Source of the DNA: Vicugna pacos
Lineage: Eukaryota > Chordata > Mammalia > Artiodactyla > Camelidae
Direction: 5' to 3'
Length of the DNA: 64,000 nt
Assembly: GCF_048564905.1 (NCBI RefSeq)
Contig: NC_132989.1
Location: forward strand, 9,221,257 to 9,285,256
Under the pieces are notes generated by a model. It was not told the DNA's origin and made no database searches. It worked only from the letters and a program-made list of their open reading frames with translations. The first letter of the stretch is position 1. Each line of letters begins with the position of its first letter. The translations under genes were made by a program, and so were the position numbers. Of this stretch, positions 56,347-64,000 are shown piece by piece.

Positions 56347-57560
56347 CACATGCTGAGACTAGTACGTATATCTCTAATGCTCACTCATCTTTGATTTCTT
56401 TGCTGTTTTCTTTCTGTTCAAATCTTTTGCTTTAGTATAAGAATGTAAGCTAATTGTTACACAAAATTTAAAACTATAGATGGATGAAGGAGAAAAGAAC
56501 CGAACATCTCATTTTCCTCTGCTCAGAGGAGACCATTGTTTATCTCTTTTGTATCATTTCAGGCTTGTGTCTGTGTGTGTGTGTATGCTTACAAAATGGG
56601 TTAAGATTGTGCATAATCGTTTGTGTCTTGATTGTCGCACTCTGTCATGAAGATCCTTTCCCTCACTCCTATCCTGGAGATCTTTTTTAAACCTCAATAA
56701 ATATACACCTACAACCTCCTCATTAATGGTCGCTGAATCTTTAAATGGATGACTCAGCATAATTCATCATACCGGTGGCCAGTGACACTCAGGTTATTCC
56801 CAATGTTGTGCTATTATTAACAGTAGTCTTGTATTTGCTTTTATTTATTTCTGTCTCCACCTATTTCTAAACCATATTTTTACATTTTGAGATGGCCATT
56901 TGAGATAAGGTTTACTGTTCTTCAAAAGTATAACTTTGGTTTCTTTCCAAGTTACCCTTGAGATGTTGGGAAGGGGATTGGATCTGCTGCATAGATGGAG
57001 GAATGAAGAAATGGAGCTCATCTAAGTGAAAAAAGCCATCTGTTATTCAAGACACTCCAGGGATGAGTCTTGTATATTGTCTCAAATATTTTTTATGTGA
57101 ATATGGGGTGGGGGGGGGAGTCTTACCTCACCAAAGAGGAACTTTGAGCAAAAATTTGGCAGCAAAAGCTCTGAAAGAAAAAGCTTTCTTTAGCACTGCA
57201 ACTCCAGAAGTTTCACTTCCCCCTCTTCCTCTTCTCTTCCCAAACTAGAAGACTCTTAAAATACATGGACCTCACTGACAAGAGCTTCAGTATTAGACTG
57301 GGGGTAGAGCTGGTGACAGGGAAGGAGTTCAGTAACCAGCAAAAATGACAGTGACAAAAATAATCCAGTTCCTCTCCCAGAGTGTCCCTTCCCAAATTGT
57401 TTCTGTGCATTTATATGGGCTAAACTTACTCCTCTGGAGTTCCCGTGAAGAATAACTCTTCTGCCAGAGAAAACAATAGAACACGCAAGTCAATAGAGGA
57501 GATTAATTTATACTTAAAATTCTTTTTTTCACTCCCACTTCTTCATCTTCTAAAAGGAAT
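56347..57560. other. Intergenic with an old antisense L1-like piece
   Basis: About 56480-56870 resembles a diverged antisense L1 ('gactcagcataattcatcat', 'caggttattcccaatgttgt', then 'gctattattaacagtagtc'), with a short (GT)n at 56570-56584. The remainder, including a G-run at 57106-57120, is unassigned. No gene is seen. Confidence 0.45.
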
Positions 57561-58169
57561 ATTTTCAGAGACTTGAGGCAGAAGGAAATTTAGATATCAT
57601 TTAGCACAACCTCATTTTATAGATGAGGAAGTAGATGGAGAATATATTGTTTGGATTTCACTCTGATTTTTGTTTCCTTTTTACTCTAAAGGTTTAGTTG
57701 TTCCATTCTTGTATTACATAACTCTTCTTAGAAAGGGCTGTTTTCCTTGTAACTCCTTAATTACAGTGATTGGCCTGGGTTTTGTTTTGTTTTTAAATAG
57801 AACAGTATTTTCTTGCTTCAAGGTATGAGGTTCAAAACCATAAAGACTACTTCAATTTGAAGAATAAACTATTTAACTTCCCTCACTTAATCCACTACAT
57901 TTTTTTCTGCGACCTTGACCCTTCTTGTGTCACTCTTCCTGTTTTAGAGGAAGAAATATCCTTGTTCCTAAAGGCAAACTTTTCGTAAGTGTTTTTTCCT
58001 CTTTTGTTTCATAACTTTTTTTTGAAAAGTAATCCTTATTAATTGAATACAAAATAGAAAGTAGCTAAGATGTCAACAGCAATTACTATCTCAGCAATAA
58101 TTGTTTGAAAATGTAAAAATAAAGTATGACTCACATGATCTATAAAGAGTGTAAAATATATAGTAATTA
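57561..58169. other. Intergenic, mostly unassigned
   Basis: A MIR scrap ('cctcattttatagatgagga') lies at about 57610-57640. Nothing else is recognised. Confidence 0.4.
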
Positions 58170-59500
58170 ACCTAATCAAGGATGCACAAAAACTTTATGA
58201 AGAAAAAAACTTTAAATCACTTAAATCACAACAAGAAGAAACCCCATTGCATCTGAGTAAACAGCATAGAAAACAAGACACTTTCACACATGGTTTCCTA
58301 CCTGTTTGATATTCTACATAGCATATGAAAGAGATGGCATCACCAGTCATTAAAGAGAGCATGGACTTTTAGCAGAAAATAGTGAGAAAACTAACTTTTA
58401 TAGAGAAAAAATAAAGTTGGATCCCTACCTCATACCATATGTATGGTGAACTCTGGAGAGACTGAAGATCAATTTCAAAAGTAAAACTATAAAGTTAGTA
58501 GGAAAAAAATAGACAACTATTTTAGTAATCTTGGAATGGAAGAGGAACTCTCAAACAAAACCTTCAAGGCAGAAACCATGAGGATAAAACTCGATGGATT
58601 TTAATATGTTATTATTAAGGATTTTGGTTCAGCGAAGTATTCAGTGACCAAAGTTGGCAGAGGGATGGTGGAGCAGAAGAAATTACTTTTAATGTTCAGA
58701 GATGATAGTATACACACACACACACACACATACATACAGAGATTGAGAGAAAGGAAACCATCAGAAAAACGAGCAAAGATAAGTCAGTTCACTGAAGGGG
58801 AAACAAACTGTTAACCAGTAAGTGACGAGATGATTAAACTCAGTAGTAATCAAAGAAATCCAAAGAGAACAAAATAGCACATCACATCTATCAGCATGGC
58901 AAAAATAACAGATGGGTAATATTGCTAGCACGGATGTAGGGAAGTAGAATCGCGTGCACAGAGTGTAACTAGTCAGTTGTACCGGAGAGAGATTTGTCAG
59001 TACTTGTTGATATTAAGTGTGTGACTAGCCTATAATTTATCTAGATCCTTGTCTGGAAACTTAACCCTAAGAAACTCTCAGGTCCATGTAGGGCCATGTA
59101 TGAGGTTGTTCATTGAAATTTTTTTGTGTTAGTTGGAAATTGGAGGTAAAGTAGGTGTCCATCAGTACAAGAATGGATGAGTATAACAGGGGCTTTGCCT
59201 ATCATGGTATATTATGCAGCAATTAGAAAGTGTTAGATAAATGTCTGTACGGTAATACAGTTACATCTCCAGAACATAGTTTTGAGTAAACAAGGAAGCA
59301 GAATGAGATATATAGGAAAATATCTTGTACGTTTAAAACATAATATACAGACAGTTCTATGCATTTTTAAAGGATACTTAACATACCCAATGACATTTAC
59401 TTAATAGATTGGATAAAAATTGAAGTCAGTGTGGAAATATCAGGGGAAAATATGAGAGCAGACCTGTGATGGTAATTGTTCCTTAACCTGCATGATAAAC
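58170..59500 (+). repeat. Old L1 3' part, sense strand
   Basis: 'aaattaacctaatcaaggatgc'-type text, 'ggaaaaaaatagacaactat', 'tcaaagaaatccaaagagaa', 'aaagtaggtgtccatcagta', 'ggtatattatgcagcaatta' and 'gtctgtacggtaatacagtt' follow ORF2 C-terminus and 3' UTR of an ancient L1. A (CA)n run (58712-58729) interrupts it. Confidence 0.7.
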
Positions 59501-60269
59501 TCAACACTGCACTTGTGGGGAAAATGCACACATTCACTCAGCTAAAGAAAATTTATCCGTTCAACACAAACTTATTGAGACCTTGCTGGGAGAGAAAAAA
59601 CTGCCACCCAGATCTCCCCAGATAAAAATAACCATGTTTGACATTTTGTACACCTGTGCTCTCTTCTCCACCTCCTTCTCCTATTTCTGAATCCTTAACT
59701 AACAAAAATTATACTTTTCTGCGGAAACATGTTTTCCTTTTGAATGATATCTTTCCCAGGACTACAAAACTTGCTTTGTTCCATCGTAAAAATGACCCGT
59801 TGTCTTGACCATCATGACCTGACTTTCTATTTCTCCTGTCAAGACAACGTCTTCAAATATTAACTTAGTTTCACATTCACTTCTCAGTTTACAATGGTGT
59901 CATTTCTTTCATGCCTCTATTAAACCTGTTTCTCAAAGGTTGTTGACAGTTTCTTAATTTTAATCCAGTGGTCTTTTCTCTGTTTAGATATTGGGTATAT
60001 ACCTTATTGTATGGCTTGATGCCAGGATCTCTGCCAGGTGCTGGGGCTGCAGGAAGATTTTAGTACGTATTCCAGGAGATGACACTCTGGTTAGAAAGTA
60101 GATGTGGACATGGATAATCTTCATATGATGTTCTGATTACAGAGGTCAATTGTGCCCACGTTGCCACTGGAGCTCAAGTGGGGATTTTGGATTTGGGAAG
60201 ACGTTTTGGAGAAGGTTCAGTCTGAGTGTTGGAAGGGTGAACCAGTTAAATAATATTAAGGGATTCTAG
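59501..60269. other. Intergenic, unassigned
   Basis: No gene. A MIR/L2-like scrap ('atctctgccaggtgctggggctgcaggaag') lies at 60027-60056. Confidence 0.4.
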
Positions 60270-60440
60270 ACAAGCAGCTCTGAAATTGAGCTGCACATTT
60301 GGCTTAAAAAAAATTAATGCGTAGGTCCCACCCAAGACCAATGAAATCACAATGCCTGGGGCAGAACCTGGGTGTGTTTTTGAAGTTCCTCTTGTAATTT
60401 TAATGGGTAGCCGGATCTGAGAACCACAGGTCTAGGCTGA
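60270..60440. repeat. MER5A-like DNA transposon remnant
   Basis: 'gctgcacatttggcttaaaa', 'taggtcccacccaagaccaa' and 'ctgagaaccacaggtc' match the MER5A pattern loosely. This explains part of the minus-strand open frame at 60347-60598. Confidence 0.6.
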
Positions 60441-60599
60441 CAGAGGAACAAGAGCAAGGCTAAAGGGGCGTAGCATGGTTGGCCAGGTGGCCAGTAAGTG
60501 TCAGAGCCTCCAGTCCTGAGCTTTCTCACTTCAAATAATGTTTGTAACCCTTTCTTGCTGCTGTTTCCACACAAGACTGCAGCAGTATGAGGACCCATG

Positions 60600-60940
60600 A
60601 CATTACACTGGAGTTAGACAATTTAGTGGTTTAGAACAATACAATTTTGCTTTTGTTTTTGCTTCTGTCCCTGGAGGGTCATCAGGGGAGGGCTTCCTGC
60701 TTGATGTCACTCTCACTTAGGGACCCAGACTTGTGGAGCTCTCATGGTTTGGAGCCAGTTGCTCTGTCGGGGGTGGGGGTGGGGGATAGTGAATTGCACA
60801 CCAATTCTTATAGGCTTCTACCTACAAGTGACCCATGACACTTCTGCCACGGGCACTGGCCAAGTCAAATGGCCGTTACCAAACATCGTGGAGGTGAGGG
60901 TGGGGAATGCTGCTTCACCACAGGCCTGGAGTTAACTGAA
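60600..60940. repeat. Old LTR-like or other interspersed repeat
   Basis: 'tagtggtttagaacaataca' and, 200 bases later, 'gacacttctgccacgggcactggccaagtcaaatggcc' resemble the two parts of a widespread old mammalian repeat. The family is not certain. Confidence 0.35.
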
Positions 60941-61440
60941 ATATTTGTAAAAACAGCTATGCCTAAGCTCTCTGAGATCAAACTGAACTCAGTTGCCAAA
61001 GGCAGCCAGCTATAGTCATCAGAGGTCCCACAATATAGTAATGTAACCTGGAAGTCGTGGTTTCATTTTGGTTGGGCCAACTAGGATATCCCCAGGGGAG
61101 CTGAATGCTGTCCTTTTTCTTTCTTATATCTAAGTCTCCCACTTTCAGTTTCTTAACCCAAATTCTAGACTTGCCAGAAGAACGAGTTAGGTCCCAAGAT
61201 TTCAGCACTTCCCATATTATTCAGATGGAAACTCTCTTCCATCTTTGGAGGGTAAAATCAACGTAACAATGACTTCTTGTACCAATGAGAACCTGTATCC
61301 ACCCAGGCTCCATTTCTCCTTTTCTGTTTGCGGGAGCCCCCCTTGTAAGAATGATTTCTAAGGTCGATTGACTCATGCCAGTTTCCTCCTATCTTTGTTT
61401 CCATTGCTTATAAATTGAAACCGTTTTTCTGAATTCCTTA
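60941..61440. other. Intergenic, unassigned
   Basis: No gene or clear repeat. Confidence 0.4.
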
Positions 61441-61620
61441 TGACTTCAGAGAATTTCCTCATAAATCATTTCATTTAACACCCAAATCAACTTTATGGTG
61501 AAGGGATTTTTCAATCTTATTTTAGAGATGAGGAAATTGAGGTTCAGAAATGTGAGAAATCTCACAGATACTTCTCAAATCTTTGTATCTCCTGACAGCC
61601 ACCCCAGTCTTCTTTCTATT
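61441..61620 (+). repeat. MIR fragment
   Basis: 'acacccaaatcaactttatggtgaagg' and 'ttagagatgaggaaattgaggttcagaaatgtga' are the MIR core. Confidence 0.8.
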
Positions 61621-63439
61621 TTGTATTCATTTTTCTCTTTAATGAGTCGAAATATCCATTCATTTGTTCATTCATTCATTTACTCAGAAAGAACTTCTTA
61701 TCTATTGGAAGCATTGGGCCAGTTGCAAAGGGGGTGCCTACGTGTGGTTCCTTATCCTGGAGGAGCGCTCTGTTAAAGAAGGCGCTGTTCATTGCTCAAC
61801 CAACAGCCTATCCTTCTCCTAACAGAACTCTAATATTTTTTCAGGAACCAGTGTATTTCATCCCTTGATCTCAGAGAACCTGGGTCCCTACCCCAGGCTC
61901 AGGGGGTGGCCTTGATTGGTCTAAGCCAGTCACAGACATCTCATAGGTTGGATCTGAAAGTTGGCTGCTGGCTTTGTTCTGGATAATAAGTTATAAGGTC
62001 TTTCCTAAGAAGGTCTTCCCGTCCTCAATAAAAGTCAAGGAGTAACAATGTGAAAGCCCTGTGACTCATTCTCCTTCCCAAAGATGAACCTGATGTCCAG
62101 GAGTTTATCAGCCCTTCTGTGATCATGTTGGGCCATATCAACATGGGGGAACAGAAAGGAAAGAGTCTCGGTCCTTGATCGTTTTGAAGCCATAGGTCGC
62201 CTACATCCAGACCTTGTTGTGAGTGGAAAAGCAAACCTTTTGTATGTTTAGGCTTTGGTGAATTGGATCTCGATTACTCACAACTGAATGGATTTCTAAG
62301 TGACTCACCTGACTACTTTGGTAGCAAACATAAACAAATTCTTATTGTACTGGTGTGCTTAGCCTTTGCCAGCTCACCCCAGGCACTTGTGAAGGGCGTA
62401 ACCCATCCACAGCCCTCACTGCTCAAACTGCAAATGGAATGGTTGTTTTCTGCACCATGGGGTCTCTCTTCTCCTGGGCATGGCTGGTCCTAGGGTAGCC
62501 AGCCTCAGGCCTGCCAGTGAACTACAATCTGAGGTCTCCCAAGGAACATGAGAATTGGAGCAACTGGAGCTCTCTTTCAGGAATCTGGGATTTATCATAG
62601 ACAGCACGAGTCAGTGAGCTCAGAGAACTGAGCTGAGGGTCACAGAGAGGACATGGGGCTGTGGTGTAGGTCGTGGACTGTGAGCAAGCTGAAATCATGA
62701 GGAAAGCTGGTCAAGGGAGCTGTTCAGAGGTAAGCAGAAAGAGATACCTGAGAAAGGAGCAGAACAAGTGATGCTTTGGGGGGTTCTTGATGGGTAAGGA
62801 TTCCAGATCACGAGTGCCCTTGTCAGGAGTCACCTGTTCCCTGGGGCACTGTGAGTGACCCTCTCTCCTTGTCCTCAAATAAGCTGTAACTAATATACTA
62901 GACAAGAAAAGCTATGTTGTGAGTTTTTTTTTTTTAACATTTTTGCAATCCCTCTTTCTTTGTATATATGTGTAAAAGGTAGTAATTCCTTTACAGGTTT
63001 ATAGTTGGGATTATATGTGATCAACACAGCACTTGGCAGATAGCTGCAGCTTAGTGAATATTCATTTCCCTAACAACTAAGGCTGTGTGGAAGTAGAAAG
63101 GACTGCTTGGAAGAAAGCATGCAAGCAGAGGCTTGGCCACGTGTATCAGGCTTTGGATGGATGAGTAAATTAGGGATCCTTCACTTGCCCCTTTTCCCCT
63201 CAAGATTCATGATTCTTTATGTTTCTGAACTAGCCTTTCCAAGTAAACCAGCCTATTTTCTTTGCCTTGTGCCAATCCTCACAAAGGAAGGGACTGAATG
63301 ATTGGGTTATACCTATCTGCTCAGATGCTGGACTGGATCCACAAAGGAAGGGATGTTGAGCAGGCAATGACAAGATATCCACTACAACAGGTCATTCTTT
63401 CTTTTGTGCTCCTCTACCACCACCTAACTAGCAACTACT
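61621..63439. other. Intergenic, unassigned
   Basis: No gene is recognised. A short repeated ttcattcattcattta tract lies at 61667-61682. Small open frames on both strands overlap and show no domain. TIMD4 would be expected beyond this edge by mammalian gene order. Confidence 0.4.
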
Positions 63440-63660
63440 TGAATAATAACTAACATTTGTTGGGTGTTCACTATTTGCCTGGTACTCTGCTAATTTCTTT
63501 CCATGGACCATCTCATTTGTTACTCATAGCAATCCAAGATGTAGGAAGTCTTATCTCCATTTCACAGAGGGATAATTGAGCACAGGGAGATTAAGTAACT
63601 TGCTCAGAGCCACACAGATACTATGTGGTCAAGATGGAACCCATGCAGTCTGATTTCCCA
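63440..63660 (+). repeat. MIR SINE
   Basis: 'taactaacatttgttgggtgttcactatttgcc', 'atgtaggaagtcttatctcc' and 'ttaagtaacttgctcagagccacacag' in order are a near full-length MIR. Confidence 0.88.
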
Positions 63661-64000
63661 GCCCACAGGAAATCACAGAAAATAAGGAAGCTGATGCAAG
63701 GGTCATAGAGTGAGAGGAAGCTGGCTGAGTAGACCTCCCTGATTGACAATAAGAAGGTTGGCAATACTCTAAGAGAATCCATGAAATTGCTCCCTTCTCA
63801 GGTTAAAGTCATTTCCTGACCTCAAGAGAATACACAGTCAGCGACTGTACAAGCAGGAGAAGACTTAAGAGATCTTACAACTAGTGAATTCTGAACACCA
63901 TTTTAATGAAAAGACTCCCAATTGTGCAATTCTTTTTTTTATAGGTTTTGCTCTCAAGTTCAATGATCATCCACCAAAGAAGGATTCTCTTTGCCATCAG
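63661..64000. other. Right-edge sequence, unassigned
   Basis: No gene or repeat recognised up to the end of the window. Confidence 0.4.

Noticed and set aside
40000-64000. Exons of TIMD4, expected to the right by gene order
   Set aside because: No TIM IgV or stalk exon is recognisable; the gene probably starts beyond the window.
1-64000. CRISPR arrays, operons, riboswitches or other bacterial features
   Set aside because: The window is vertebrate nuclear DNA; regular repeats present are micro- and minisatellites without spacers.

Overview
This is a stretch of mammalian nuclear DNA, almost certainly from a camelid (camel, llama or alpaca group). At least seven copies of the tRNA-Ala-related camelid SINE (vic-1 type, with the tRNA A and B boxes still readable) are scattered through it. 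It also holds L1 3' ends of the even-toed ungulate type, ancient L2/MIR/MER5 repeats, and no Alu, B1 or Bov elements. The genus cannot be told from the sequence alone.

The one recognisable protein-coding gene is HAVCR1 (TIM-1, KIM-1), on the + strand. Eight coding exons between 21398 and 39318 join in phase with good splice signals to give a 433-residue type I membrane protein: signal peptide, TIM-type IgV domain with six cysteines and the WFND phosphatidylserine/metal-site motif, a long mucin stalk, one membrane span and a tail with the TIM-1 EDNxYI tyrosine motif. Its most striking part is the stalk exon (26455-26976), which carries 17 copies of a 27-bp coding minisatellite. The encoded 9-residue unit is Thr-rich but also strongly basic. 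The next exon (27230-27319) is a tandem duplicate of this exon, with its flanking intron sequence but without the array.

Region by region: 1-15.2 kb is intergenic and full of L2, MIR, old L1 pieces, two sizeable + strand L1 copies (about 4.5-6.4 kb and 9353-12818) and a 267-bp CTTTT tract. At 15211-20895 lies an old, broken gammaretrovirus-like ERV with both LTRs and a 4-bp target duplication, ending about 0.5 kb upstream of the first coding exon. At 21.4-39.3 kb is HAVCR1, with SINE, MIR and antisense L1 insertions in its introns. From 39.3 to 64 kb the sequence is intergenic: an antisense block of old L1s (46.4-52.5 kb), L2, MER5-like pieces, and at 55564-56328 a processed retrocopy of ERH whose 104-codon frame is still open.

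In other mammals HAVCR1 sits between HAVCR2 and TIMD4. By that order HAVCR2 should lie to the left and TIMD4 to the right, but I recognise no exon of either here. All family names for repeats are by eye and from memory; no database search was run.
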